Of a stretch of DNA of 40,083 nucleotides, positions 1 through 9,085 are shown one piece after another. Every line of letters begins with the position of its first letter. The stretch's first letter is position 1. The notes beneath the pieces were generated by a model. That model did no database searches, was not told the DNA's origin, and saw nothing but the letters and a program-made list of their open reading frames with translations. This stretch comes from Pontibacter silvestris. GTDB taxonomy: Bacteria > Bacteroidota > Bacteroidia > Cytophagales > Hymenobacteraceae. The DNA is taken from assembly GCF_020907275.1 (NCBI RefSeq), contig NZ_JAJJWI010000030.1, positions 1 through 40,083 on the forward strand. Reading direction: 5' to 3'. The translations under genes were made by a program, and so were the position numbers.

Positions 1-5
1 TCTAT

Positions 6-1011
6 TTACAGGGGAGCTGACACCAGCACGTAACCAGCATTTACAAAAGGGCGAACAGATCCTTTAGGATATGTGTAGCGCAGCTGTAATGGCAGTTTTA
101 GGTAGGCCAGGTCAAACAGAAAGTCGTGGTGTCTTAGGTTGTTTAGACCAATACCATTAGTTGTAGAGTAGGTGGAGGAGAACGTAACAGGTACATATAA
201 TACATCTGTTTGAAAAGAAAGCTTTTCATTTATAACAGGTAAGGTAAAGTTAATAGAAACACCTCCGCCAATATTTGAGCTATGCCCGAAGCCAGCTTTG
301 GCAACTTCCCGGTCACCATTAAATTTTAGTCTTGCCTGCGAATATATCAGCACAGGGCCGACTGTTACTTTCATCTTTTCCTCCCGGTTTGCGAAAGCCG
401 TGCTGATAGTGCCTGGAGCTACACATTTATTATATTCTGCTGTTATTCTTATCAGGTCGCTGTGGTTTACTCTTATTATGTTGAAGTTGCGACATGGAGA
501 TAGCCTGGCAATCAAGAAAGGCATAGTTAAGAACTCCTATATATTTGGTCTCCCGGTGTTCATAGCTTCTTCCTGTCACAGGGTTCGTCTGCCTGATTTT
601 ACGATTCAAAAGTTCTTCAAACAGGGTGTCTTTCTCTAAATAGTAGTGGTCTACAAAGAAGTTATCACGATAGTGATACAGGTTTGCTCTGCCTCTTACC
701 AAGGTGTTCAGAAACAGCTTTTGAGTGGTAGCTTTTGCTGAGTCAGTTAATGTAATTTGTTTTGACTCAAACACCCTATTTTCATTTTCGAAACCATACC
801 CAGCTATATCATTTGGCGTGAAACGTTTCTCATCTCCGTTTAATGTTTGTTTGAAAGTGGTGAATTGAGCGCTTCTGCTATCTCCCCTGTAATCAACATA
901 ACCTCTGAGAGTGTCGCTCCCCTGGATGATGTATCCCTTGCGATAATCTTGTTGGGCAAAAGATAAAGTACAGTAAAACAAAAGCAAGAGAGCAATGTAA
1001 AGCTGTTTCAT
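6..1011 (-). pseudogene. Frameshifted outer-membrane beta-barrel-type protein (hypothetical)
   Basis: The N-terminal half opens with a signal peptide (MKQLYIALLLLFYCTLSFAQ) that starts at the ATG at 1011; an in-frame upstream start would add 30 residues that spoil the signal. It continues for about 170 residues and then loses sense near 470-520, where the frame runs into junk and stops at 430. The adjacent frame picks up the expected continuation (HSDLIRITAEYNKCV, then glycine- and aromatic-rich strand-like sequence with PFVNAGY) and runs to a stop at 6-8. The joined length, 1006 nt, is one base over a multiple of three, consistent with a single-base indel. The pattern (YxGxL, a DC pair, YNxC, then a barrel) resembles a secreted Bacteroidota family with a C-terminal porin-like barrel, but I cannot name it. 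The barrel also seems to end early, so there may be a second lesion at or beyond the window edge. A sequencing error is possible. Confidence 0.6.
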
Positions 1012-1070
1012 AAGCTTGTATAAAGGTTGAATTGTATAATAGTTAGAGTGGTTTAAATTAAAAAAATATT

Positions 1071-1140
1071 TAATTACTGACACATATAAAAAAGCCTCCA
1101 CTGAAACCAGCGGAGGCTTTTTTATATGTGTCAGTAATTA
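1071..1140. terminator. Bidirectional terminator, perfect 29-bp inverted repeat
   Basis: Arms 1071-1099 and 1112-1140 are exact reverse complements of 29 nt around a 12-nt loop. The core is GCCTCC / GGAGGC flanked by an A6 tract on the left and a T6 tract on the right, so either strand reads as a stem followed by a U tract. It lies 7 bases beyond the dnaK stop and terminates dnaK. The outer AT-rich part of the arms reaches well past the U tract, which is more symmetry than a terminator needs. Confidence 0.9.
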
Positions 1141-1146
1141 TAATTA

Positions 1147-3084
1147 TTACTTATTACCGTCTACTTCTTCGTAGTCAACATCTGTTACGCCACCATCATT
1201 GGCTGCGCCTTCAGCTCCTGCTCCCGGGCCGCCAGCCTGACCGTTGCCACCGTCAGCTCCTGGGGCTTCCTGACCTTGCGTAGCAGCATACATTTCTTGC
1301 GAAGCAGCCTGCCATGCGTTGTTAAGGGCTTCGGTAGCGGCATCAATTCCGGCTACGTCTTTAGCTCCGTGCGCAGTTTTTAACTGACCAAGTGCGTTTT
1401 CGATGTTAGACTTGTTACCAGCAGATAACTTGTCGCCATACTCTTTCAATTGTTTCTCTGTCTGGAAGATCATAGAGTCAGCAGCATTCAGCTTCTCAAT
1501 TTCTTCCTTCGCACGCTTGTCAGCTTCTGCGTTGGCTTCAGCTTCCTGACGCATACGCTCAATTTCCTGCTCGCTCAGACCAGAAGAAGCCTCGATACGG
1601 ATTTTCTGCTCTTTACCAGTAGCCTTATCTTTAGCCGTAACATGTAAGATACCGTTGGCGTCAATATCGAAGATAACTTCAATTTGAGGAACACCACGAG
1701 GTGCTGGTGGAATGTCTGACAAGTGGAAGCGACCGATAGTGCGGTTGTCTCTGGCCATTGGGCGCTCACCCTGCAGTACGTGAATCTCCACAGATGGCTG
1801 GTTATCTGAAGCAGTAGAGAATGTCTCAGACTTCTTTGTAGGAATAGTTGTGTTTGCTTCAATAAGTTTAGTAAACACACCACCCATTGTTTCGATACCC
1901 AGTGAAAGAGGCGTTACGTCTAATAGAAGCACGTCCTTTACTTCACCAGTTAATACACCCCCCTGAATAGCGGCACCAATAGCAACCACCTCGTCTGGGT
2001 TAACACCTTTAGAAGGCTTCTTGCCGAAGAACTTCTCAACCTCTTCCTGTACTTTAGGAATACGGGTAGAACCACCAACCAGTATTACTTCATCAATATC
2101 AGAAGTAGAAAGGCTAGCGTCCTTTAGGGCCTGACGGCATGGCTCCATAGAGCGGCGGATCAGGTCGTCAGAAAGTTGCTCAAATTTAGCACGAGTCAGC
2201 TTGCGCACCAGGTGTTTCGGAATTCCGTTCACTGGCATAATGTATGGCAGGTTAACCTCTGTCTCATTAGAGCTTGATAACTCAATTTTTGCTTTCTCAG
2301 CAGCCTCTTTCAAGCGCTGTAGTGCCATTGGGTCCTGACGCAGGTCTATGCCTTCATCAGCTTTAAACTCATCTGCCAGCCAGTTAATAATTACCTGGTC
2401 AAAGTCGTCACCACCAAGGTGTGTGTCACCGTTGGTAGAAAGTACTTCAAATACACCGTCACCTAACTCCAAGATGGAAATATCAAAAGTACCACCACCT
2501 AAATCAAACACGGCAATCTTCTGGTCAGCATGTTTTTTATCAAGGCCATAAGCCAGCGCAGCAGCTGTAGGCTCGTTGATAATACGTTTTACTTCAAGGC
2601 CAGCAATCTGCCCGGCTTCTTTTGTAGCCTGACGCTGTGCATCGTTAAAGTAAGCAGGTACGGTAATAACCGCCTCTGTAACTGTTGTACCTAAGTAATC
2701 TTCTGCAGTTGCTTTCATTTTCTGAAGCACCATGGCAGAAATTTCCTGAGGCGTATATTGTCTGTCGCCAATTTGTACACGAACAGTGTTATTACTGCCT
2801 TGTACTACCTCGTAAGACACATTCTTTGTCTCATTTGTTACTTCACCGAAGCTATGGCCCATGAAGCGCTTAATCGAAGCAATAGTGTTCTGAGGGTTTG
2901 TGATAGCCTGGCGCTTGGCTGGATCACCTACTTTACGCTCACCGTTTCCGTTATCCAGAAAAGCAACGATAGACGGAGTAGTACGGCGGCCTTCGCTGTT
3001 AGGTATAACCACTGGTTCGTTACCTTCCATTACGGCAACGCAAGAGTTTGTTGTACCTAAGTCAATACCAATTATTTTTCCCAT
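1147..3084 (-). CDS. dnaK: Molecular chaperone DnaK (Hsp70)
   Basis: This is the ATP-driven cytoplasmic Hsp70 chaperone that works with DnaJ and GrpE in folding and disaggregation. The 645 residues match the normal DnaK length. The N-terminus (GKIIGIDLGTTNSCVAVMEG) is the phosphate-1 motif, followed by the phosphate-2 region (AVFDLGGGTFDISILELG) and the adenosine motif (VGGSTRIPKVQ) near residues 340-350. The substrate-binding domain starts with DVTPLSLGIETMGG. The C-terminal lid ends in a glycine-rich tail and the conserved EEVDGNK. The gene stands alone, with no dnaJ or grpE beside it, and ends in a strong terminator. No clear heat-shock operator is visible upstream. The codon usage is GC-richer than in the polysaccharide locus downstream. 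Confidence 0.98.
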   Translation of the reverse strand: MGKIIGIDLGTTNSCVAVMEGNEPVVIPNSEGRRTTPSIVAFLDNGNGERKVGDPAKRQAITNPQNTIASIKRFMGHSFGEVTNETKNVSYEVVQGSNNTVRVQIGDRQYTPQEISAMVLQKMKATAEDYLGTTVTEAVITVPAYFNDAQRQATKEAGQIAGLEVKRIINEPTAAALAYGLDKKHADQKIAVFDLGGGTFDISILELGDGVFEVLSTNGDTHLGGDDFDQVIINWLADEFKADEGIDLRQDPMALQRLKEAAEKAKIELSSSNETEVNLPYIMPVNGIPKHLVRKLTRAKFEQLSDDLIRRSMEPCRQALKDASLSTSDIDEVILVGGSTRIPKVQEEVEKFFGKKPSKGVNPDEVVAIGAAIQGGVLTGEVKDVLLLDVTPLSLGIETMGGVFTKLIEANTTIPTKKSETFSTASDNQPSVEIHVLQGERPMARDNRTIGRFHLSDIPPAPRGVPQIEVIFDIDANGILHVTAKDKATGKEQKIRIEASSGLSEQEIERMRQEAEANAEADKRAKEEIEKLNAADSMIFQTEKQLKEYGDKLSAGNKSNIENALGQLKTAHGAKDVAGIDAATEALNNAWQAASQEMYAATQGQEAPGADGGNGQAGGPGAGAEGAANDGGVTDVDYEEVDGNK

Positions 3085-3466
3085 TCTATAGTTTTATTAT
3101 ATAGTTCTTAATTCAAATCTTAACTGTGTTGTCTCTCTTATTACAAGCCATGTGCCAAGCAATAAATAGCCAGTTTTTTATGTCAAGATGTCATAAGTGA
3201 AATGGAGGAATTCTATTTTGTCTTATTTCAGCGAGTCATGTTTCTTCTAATCCGACATAATTTCCTGTAGCACATTTGTTTTATTACTACTGATAGAGGA
3301 GAGGGTTGTATGTCTGCAGATTCTTTTTCAGGATTGGTACAGTAGCACAGTATAGAAAATGTGTGCCAGAGTTAAACATAAATAGTGTGAGGCTCTTAAT
3401 GTGAGGCACCTATAAAAAACAGATGGTTTAGCACTTAACTGCTAAACCATCTGTTGCTCTAAATTA
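3085..3466. other. Intergenic region upstream of dnaK
   Basis: This 382-base gap lies between dnaK (reading away) and the LRR gene (reading towards it). It should contain the dnaK promoter; on the minus strand only a one-mismatch TAnnTTTG-like box is visible near 3114-3121. The right end holds the terminator of the LRR gene. I found no ORF with coding character, no tRNA-like fold and no CIRCE-type inverted repeat. Confidence 0.6.
3414..3454 (-). terminator. Intrinsic terminator of the LRR gene
   Basis: A perfect 15-bp stem (arms 3419-3433 and 3440-3454) with a 6-nt loop is followed on the minus strand by a T-rich run (TTTTTT within 3414-3420). It begins 12 bases past the stop codon of the LRR gene. 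Confidence 0.88.
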
Positions 3467-4405
3467 TTAAAACTGGATGTAGGTGTTAGGTAAGGCTTTT
3501 CTTATCCGTTCTTTTTCGGCATCAGAAAAGTTGTTGTTTCCGAGTAGTAAAGTACGCAGGCCTTGCATCTGCTCCAGGTGCTGAGGCATGGATATAAGCT
3601 GGTTGTAACTCAGGTCCAGTAGCTCCAGGCTCTTAAGTTGGGCCAGCTCTTCTGGAATGGCTTTTAACTTGTTATGCCCCAGCAGTAGCCCCTTTAACGA
3701 CTGTAATTTACCTATTTGCATTGGCAGCGAGGTAAGCTGGTTATAGTCTAAAGCTATGTTTTCTAATTTCTTCAGTTTCCCTAGCTCTTGTGGTATTTCC
3801 CTTAGTTGGTTTTGCGATAATGCCAGATCTTTTAGCTGGAACACTTTACCGATCTCCTTTGGCAATGTTTCCAAGTGGTTATAGCTCAGGTTTAGCGTGT
3901 GGAGCGCACGCATGTTTTTTACCTGAGGAGCTATGCTTCTTATTTTGTTCTCGTTGAGTTGTAGCACCTGTAGCTTAGCCAGTTGGCCAAAGCCTGCAGG
4001 TAGTTCGGCAAAGTGGTTGTGGCTAAAATCTACAAACTGAAGCTCTTTAAGCGAATAAAAAGTAGCAGGCAACTCTCTGATATCGTTTTCGCTAAAGTTA
4101 ATTTCCTGAAGATTTTGCAGCTGACCTACTTCCGGTGCAATGTCAGCTATTTTATTCTTCATGGCGTTTATGAACTGGAGCTTTGTAAGGTCGCAAAGGT
4201 TAGGCGTAAAACTGTAATAGCTCTGTTGCCGGATGTTGAGTCTGTATACCTGCTCCTTCTTTTCGATTGCCTCAGACACGTTATAATAAACTTCGGTAGA
4301 GGCCAATTCCTGCTCCGGTAAAAGTTTGGCCTGTGCATTAGTTTTCTGTGGCAGGCAGAAAGCCATCACCAACACGCCTGCCCATACTAGTTGTTTTGTT
4401 TTCAT
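3467..4405 (-). CDS. Secreted leucine-rich-repeat protein
   Basis: Starting at the second methionine (MKTKQLVWAGVLVMAFCLPQ) gives 312 residues with a clean signal peptide ending near TNAQA; an upstream ATG would add only MRGS. After about 60 residues come ten consecutive 23-residue leucine-rich repeats of the form LxxLxLSxNxLxxLPxxIGxLxx, filling residues ~75-305. The repeats resemble the Ras-group/plant intracellular LRR type common in Bacteroidota. There is no T9SS tail, lipobox or catalytic domain, so it is probably a periplasmic or secreted binding protein with an unknown partner. It sits between two strong terminators and is therefore probably monocistronic or weakly read through from the PhoX gene. 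Confidence 0.85.
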   Translation of the reverse strand: MKTKQLVWAGVLVMAFCLPQKTNAQAKLLPEQELASTEVYYNVSEAIEKKEQVYRLNIRQQSYYSFTPNLCDLTKLQFINAMKNKIADIAPEVGQLQNLQEINFSENDIRELPATFYSLKELQFVDFSHNHFAELPAGFGQLAKLQVLQLNENKIRSIAPQVKNMRALHTLNLSYNHLETLPKEIGKVFQLKDLALSQNQLREIPQELGKLKKLENIALDYNQLTSLPMQIGKLQSLKGLLLGHNKLKAIPEELAQLKSLELLDLSYNQLISMPQHLEQMQGLRTLLLGNNNFSDAEKERIRKALPNTYIQF

Positions 4406-4437
4406 ACTGCCTCTCATTTGTACTGTCAGTAAATCAT

Positions 4438-4471
4438 AAAAAGGCTACGGGTTTTTACCCGTAGCCTTTTT
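4438..4471. terminator. Bidirectional terminator between PhoX-like and LRR genes
   Basis: The stem GGCTACGGGT / ACCCGTAGCC with a TTTT loop is flanked by A5 (4438-4442) and T5 (4467-4471), so it works on both strands. It sits 18 bases beyond the stop of the PhoX-like gene and 33 bases before the LRR start. Confidence 0.9.
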
Positions 4472-4488
4472 AAATATTGAGCTGGATA

Positions 4489-6162
4489 TTAATTATCAGC
4501 CTTCATTATTTTTGTAGTAGACTTTTGGTTATTTACCTGTAGGCGTACCAGATAAATGCCATTGTCCGATTCTTCTGATGGTGTAAAGTCAAAAGTATAT
4601 TTCCCGGCATTCATAACGCCACTATGCAACGTTTCGATTGATTTGCCTTGCATATTATGAACCTCCAGCACTACGTTGGCTTTTTCAGGCATTTCCAGGC
4701 TAACTTTAGTGCCAGTCAGGAAAGGATTAGGATATACATCAATCAGCTTTGCCGGCACAAGTGCATTTCCTTTGCCTCTATCTGCGTTCTTTTTACCCAG
4801 ATCTTCTTTGCGAGCGAAAACAAAAGTGATATCTTTGTTGAATTGTACCTCGTTGCCTGCTGCATCTGTAAATGTATCGGTGTTAGAGCCGCTTGGGTGC
4901 TGAATAGAAATAAAACCGTATTTAAAGTCAGGTGAGAAGTTAAGGCCTGTAGACTCTGAACCATACGGAGTGGTCATGAACAGTTGCAGATTAGGTTTCT
5001 CTGGAGTATGGTCTGGTTTGATAACCCATACATTATTGCGGCCACCATCCTGCAGCGCCCAAAGGTTACCTTCCCCGTCAAAAGTAAGATTATCAATACC
5101 TGTGCCCCAATCTTCTGTTTGTGAGCCTCCGTTGTAATAAACCTCATACAGCTTAGGCGTTACCCATGCCTCAATTTCTGAAACAGTAGTGCCGTTATCT
5201 TTGAAACGCCAGATAGTGCCAGTACCTTTAGAGGTAAAGTACATTTTGCCATCAGGTCCGAATTCAACATCTTCAGGATTTCTCCAGTTTGTACCCAATG
5301 ATTTTGCTGTGTTGTAAACGTTATTTCGGTCAGCCTGCGTTGTGTTCGGAACCTGAACCCATGTACCTGTAGTGGCTGTTTCACTGTCTCGCTTCAGTAC
5401 ATAAAGTGTTCCTTCAGAAAGCTGCTCAGGCTTGTTGGCTATAAACTTATATATTGAACTTGAACCGCCGTCTTCTGCTTGGTAAACAGTTACTCGGTCT
5501 TTGCTTACGGCTATGTTTTCGTGGCTCATGCGGCCTAAAGCCCAAAGCTTGTCTGGTTTACCATCACCATCATGGTCTACAATTTTACCTGAAGCAGGAT
5601 CGATTTCCACTTGCCACCCCACATCCTGATAGCCATCGCCGTTAGCATCGCCTCCGCTGGTGGTTTCCTCTGAGGTAATTACGGTGCCCCATGGTGTAAT
5701 ACCGCCAGAGCAATTTCTTTCTGTTTTTACTAAAGTAGAAAAATCTACTTTTTTTACCGCTTTTACCTCCCATAGATTGGTAGACTCATCCAGGCGCATA
5801 TCCAGGACAGACACGCCGCCAGGATTGTTCTCATGGTTTACAGAAAGATACCCTTTCTTACTGCTTCCTTTAATTGGGATAAAGGCAGTAAAATCGTTAT
5901 TGCCAGGTATTGTGCCTGTGCCACCCACATTATAACTTGTTACGCCAGATTTTGCCAGCATCTGAATTTCATGTGTTTCAGCAGGGTACGTAATGGTGCC
6001 GGACTGGCCAATAGGCTTTACAGACGTAAAACTGCCAATCGTCTTTTTAGAGGACTCCCCCTTTTTTGCAGCATTCTGCGACTGAGCCATTGCTATAGGT
6101 GTGTTAGCGGCTCCGGCAGAAAACAGGGCTGCGGCCAATAAGCTTTTGTAGATTTTGTTCAT
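4489..6162 (-). CDS. PhoX-family (DUF839) phosphatase-like protein with T9SS sorting domain
   Basis: 557 residues. A signal peptide (MNKIYKSLLAAALFSAGAANTPIAMAQ) is followed by a DUF839/PhoX beta-propeller. Diagnostic motifs are NCSGGITPWGTVITSEE around residue 150 (C151 sits where PhoX enzymes bind iron), GRMSHENIAV, and WRNPEDVEFGPDGKMYFTSKG. PhoX enzymes are calcium- and iron-dependent phosphomonoesterases acting outside the cytoplasm. The last ~80 residues (VYPNPF...NGIYLVRLQ...KIMKADN) form a type A T9SS C-terminal domain, so the protein should cross the outer membrane and be attached to the surface or released. Many DUF839 members have no tested activity, so phosphatase function is inferred. 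The start ATG at 6162 gives the signal peptide directly. Confidence 0.88.
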   Translation of the reverse strand: MNKIYKSLLAAALFSAGAANTPIAMAQSQNAAKKGESSKKTIGSFTSVKPIGQSGTITYPAETHEIQMLAKSGVTSYNVGGTGTIPGNNDFTAFIPIKGSSKKGYLSVNHENNPGGVSVLDMRLDESTNLWEVKAVKKVDFSTLVKTERNCSGGITPWGTVITSEETTSGGDANGDGYQDVGWQVEIDPASGKIVDHDGDGKPDKLWALGRMSHENIAVSKDRVTVYQAEDGGSSSIYKFIANKPEQLSEGTLYVLKRDSETATTGTWVQVPNTTQADRNNVYNTAKSLGTNWRNPEDVEFGPDGKMYFTSKGTGTIWRFKDNGTTVSEIEAWVTPKLYEVYYNGGSQTEDWGTGIDNLTFDGEGNLWALQDGGRNNVWVIKPDHTPEKPNLQLFMTTPYGSESTGLNFSPDFKYGFISIQHPSGSNTDTFTDAAGNEVQFNKDITFVFARKEDLGKKNADRGKGNALVPAKLIDVYPNPFLTGTKVSLEMPEKANVVLEVHNMQGKSIETLHSGVMNAGKYTFDFTPSEESDNGIYLVRLQVNNQKSTTKIMKADN

Positions 6163-6541
6163 AGCTGTTTTATGAAGTTACTGAAAATGAACATTTCATT
6201 TCCCAAAACAACTACAACCAGTTTACTATAGCGTTAGTCAAGTTTTAAACAATTGTTATCATAAGAGACAGGAAGTTAAATTAATGTTATATCTAATGAA
6301 CTGATACCAGGATAATGTTCAGGAAACATCAAATCATTTACTTAGAAACGGCTGTCTTATATAAAGCTACTTTAAACACAGCTTTGCTACACTAAATTGC
6401 TAATTATGATATTTGTCCACTGTATTTGCACAGCCTAGAAGCCTTTGGTATTCTTTTGTTAATCATAGGATAACATCTACATAAAGTATAGCTAACAGCA
6501 GCTTGTTTATTTTGTAAAGGTTAGACAAGAGGCAATTATCC
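6163..6541. other. Divergent intergenic region
   Basis: This 379-base AT-rich gap separates two divergently transcribed genes (PhoX-like to the left, cytochrome c peroxidase to the right), so it must carry both promoters. I see only near matches to TAnnTTTG (for example around 6508-6516) and no exact one. There is no ORF or strong hairpin. Confidence 0.55.
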
Positions 6542-8539
6542 ATGTTAAAAAGAGGTTTACCGAAAAGCAAAAACAACCTGACGCGACTGCTGCTGCTTAT
6601 GAGCCTATGTTTGTTTCTGGGCGTAGTGATGACATCCTTTAAAACAGAACGCATTGTTGAAAACAAAGTAGCTTATGTGGTAAAAGAAAGTTTTGTACAG
6701 GATATGGCGCTTTTGCAGCAACACGCTGAGCAATTAACACAGCACTTGCAGTTATTGGAGCAAAAGCAAGCATCGTTAGAGCAACTGCAAGAAGTTTTTT
6801 ACCAAGTAAAGCGTTCTTACAAGCAAGTCGAATACCTGCTAGAGTACCTCGATCCAGAATTGGCGAAAAGCATCAATGGTGCACCGCTTCCAAGAGTTTT
6901 GGTGGAGGAGGTAGATTATCAGACGCTATCGTACAAGAAGCCCAGTGTCAGAACTTTTCCTCCAGAGGGGATGCAGGTAATAGAGGAGCTTCTTTTTGCT
7001 GATGAGGTTACGCCTGAAGGTATAAAGGAGGCAATTGTACTGGCCTATGCACTGGATGAAAACATTGCCCTGATAGCTAACAGCCTTTATAACCAGCCTC
7101 TGACAGACAAGCAAGTACTGGAAAGCCTGCGTGAAGAACTTATTCGTGTGATGGCGATGGGCATAACAGGCTTTGACGCTCCTGCCGCCGGAAGAGAAAT
7201 AGAACATGCTGCTGTGGCCTTAGAACCTGTGTTGGCAAGTGCCCGGCTTTATGAGAAAACAACAAGTGGTGCTGCCAGAGCTTATAGCAGTAGTGCAGTA
7301 GTGCAACTGGAACAGGCTGTACATTACCTACAACAGCATCCTGATTTTGATACATTTGACAGGGTGCATTTTATGCGAGAGTTAGCTGATCCGGCTTATG
7401 CTTCGCTGACAGCTTTACAGCAGGAGGTATTGGCAGAAGCACCTTCTGTAGCTAAACCAGTAAACGATCAAGCTAACAGCCTTTTTAGTGCAGATTTCTT
7501 ACAAGCAGCTTACTATGCCAAACAAGACAGAGCAGAGCAGTTGCCTGAGTTAGTGGCGTTGGGTAAGGTTCTTTTCTTTGACCCTGTACTATCAGCCAAC
7601 AATAAACGCTCTTGTGCCAGTTGCCACTCTCCTGCTAAAGCTTTTACTGACGGGCAAGCCCAAAGTCTTGCTTTCGATTTTAAAGGAAATGTACAACGCA
7701 ACTCTCCAACGCTGCTAAACTCAGTTTTTAGTAATGCTTATTTCTGGGATAGCCGAGCCCAATACCTACAAGACCAGGTGCCGGATGTGCTGGTGAAAAC
7801 CGATGAACTACATGGAGACTATGAGGCGGTAGTGCAAAAACTGCAGCAAAGTTCTGAGTACAAGAAACTGTTTAAACGCGCCTTTGCCAGTCAGGCTGAT
7901 AAAGCTATAAGTGTGAATACTATTAACCGTGCTATAGCTGCTTATGTACAAAACCTGGTGGCGCTTAACTCTCCTTTCGATAAGTACATGCGTCATGAGT
8001 CAGCGCAATTAAGTGTTTCTGCTAAACGAGGGTTCAACTTATTTATGGGAAAAGCAGCCTGTGGCACCTGCCATTTTGCTCCTACTTTTAACGGTACTGT
8101 GCCTCCACGCTACCTGGAGAGTGAAACAGAAGTATTAGGAGTGCCAAGTTCCGCCGATTTTGCTCATGCTCATCTTGACGAGGACATAGGTCGTGCTGGT
8201 GTTATGCCGTCTGAGGCATGGAAACACTCTTTTAAAACACCTACAGTTCGCAATGCGGCCCTAACAGCTCCCTATATGCACAATGGTGCTTTTGCTTCTC
8301 TTGAAGAAGTGATAGAGTTTTATGATTTAGGTGGAGGAGTAGGGCTTGGGTTGGAAGTGCCTAACCAAACCTTGCCAGATAGTCCTTTGCACTTAACTGC
8401 ACATGAAAAACAAGATATCATTGCCTTTATGGAATCCTTAACCGACACAAGTTCTGTAAGCTCAACTATACCAGAGCGGCTTCCGCAGTTTTCCGCAAAA
8501 GCAGGATTAAATAATCGGCCAGTGGGGGGGAGCTATTAA
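6542..8539 (+). CDS. Di-haem cytochrome c peroxidase/MauG-family protein with helical N-terminal domain
   Basis: 665 residues, against about 330-350 for a usual bacterial cytochrome c peroxidase. An N-terminal membrane segment (LLLLMSLCLFLGVVM) acts as signal peptide or anchor. Residues ~40-300 are helical and reminiscent of imelysin-like domains (FYQVKRSYKQVEYLLEYL). From ~320 the CCP/MauG domain follows (LGKVLFFDPVLSANNKRSCASCH), with two CxxCH haem sites at C358-H362 and C507-H511. Other conserved CCP elements are FWDSRAQYLQDQ and FKTPTVRNAALTAPYMHNGAF. The enzyme should act in the periplasm, reducing H2O2 or oxidising a substrate via two c-type haems. The helical-domain plus CCP arrangement occurs in Bacteroidota, where imelysin-like domains are linked to iron uptake; that link is inference. 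The gene is monocistronic and divergent from the PhoX-like gene. Confidence 0.87.
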   Translation: MLKRGLPKSKNNLTRLLLLMSLCLFLGVVMTSFKTERIVENKVAYVVKESFVQDMALLQQHAEQLTQHLQLLEQKQASLEQLQEVFYQVKRSYKQVEYLLEYLDPELAKSINGAPLPRVLVEEVDYQTLSYKKPSVRTFPPEGMQVIEELLFADEVTPEGIKEAIVLAYALDENIALIANSLYNQPLTDKQVLESLREELIRVMAMGITGFDAPAAGREIEHAAVALEPVLASARLYEKTTSGAARAYSSSAVVQLEQAVHYLQQHPDFDTFDRVHFMRELADPAYASLTALQQEVLAEAPSVAKPVNDQANSLFSADFLQAAYYAKQDRAEQLPELVALGKVLFFDPVLSANNKRSCASCHSPAKAFTDGQAQSLAFDFKGNVQRNSPTLLNSVFSNAYFWDSRAQYLQDQVPDVLVKTDELHGDYEAVVQKLQQSSEYKKLFKRAFASQADKAISVNTINRAIAAYVQNLVALNSPFDKYMRHESAQLSVSAKRGFNLFMGKAACGTCHFAPTFNGTVPPRYLESETEVLGVPSSADFAHAHLDEDIGRAGVMPSEAWKHSFKTPTVRNAALTAPYMHNGAFASLEEVIEFYDLGGGVGLGLEVPNQTLPDSPLHLTAHEKQDIIAFMESLTDTSSVSSTIPERLPQFSAKAGLNNRPVGGSY

Positions 8540-8801
8540 GCTATATTGATATTTGCCTAGGCTGGTGTCGCAGTTGCTTATCCAGTGGCATTTGGCCTAC
8601 TGATGTGTAGTTTGTTGCTGAGCTCTCCAAACTGAGGGGCCTCGTCTTTCCATTGAGTGCTGTGTTCCCTCCTTGGCTACCGTTCAGCAGCATGCCGCTA
8701 AAGAGGCACCGGATCTCATAGGCGCTCAACGGAAAAACAGGGAGCTTTATCTTCTTCGGCCTTAAATGCTAAAGTTTTTTGTGGATACTTTAGTTCTAGT
8801 T

Positions 8802-8960
8802 AACTCAATTTGAGATTACAAAAGCAGCATAAACCTAAATGCTGTTTACCCACCCCTAACCCCTCCAAGGAGGGGAATGTGTTATTCCTTTAAGAAGTTC
8901 TCCTCTTGAGAGTGGCTAGGGGATAATTTCAACACCATAAACAAACCTCAATTTGAGTTG
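8802..8960. repeat. REP-like palindromic element with flanking CTCAATTTGAG copies
   Basis: The core (about 8849-8932) contains CCCCTCCAAGGAGGGG, an almost perfect palindrome, and outer partners CCCCTAACC and GGCTAGGGG that can pair across it. CTCAATTTGAG occurs on both sides (8804-8814 and 8948-8958). A small stem (CAGCAT / ATGCTG) precedes the core. C/G-run elements of this kind (CACCCCTAACCCC...GAGGGG...TAGGGG) recur in intergenic DNA of many Bacteroidota genomes; that comparison is from memory. There is no transposase nearby. Confidence 0.55.
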
Positions 8961-9085
8961 ATCACTTTAACGTAGCCTTACATAAATCAAAGTTTTAGAA
9001 CTTATCTTGAAGATTAAGTCTTAAACAAACTTCTTATTCAATGCAAAAGAAACTTTCCCAGTTCTTCTGTGAGGTGTCTTGTATG

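Noticed and set aside
430..524. Programmed frameshift in the left-edge gene
   Set aside because: No slippery heptamer or downstream pseudoknot is visible near the join, so mutation or sequence error is simpler.
298..639. 113-codon plus-strand ORF opposite the barrel gene
   Set aside because: It lies antisense to a gene with clear signal peptide and family-like motifs; the translation shows no recognisable feature.
3114..3146. Possible dnaK promoter on the minus strand
   Set aside because: The -7 box has a mismatch (AAGATTTG) and the spacer to TTG is 22, so it is too weak to list.
8541..8729. 62-codon minus-strand ORF after the peroxidase gene
   Set aside because: Low-complexity serine/threonine-rich translation with no signal, motif or context; treated as chance.
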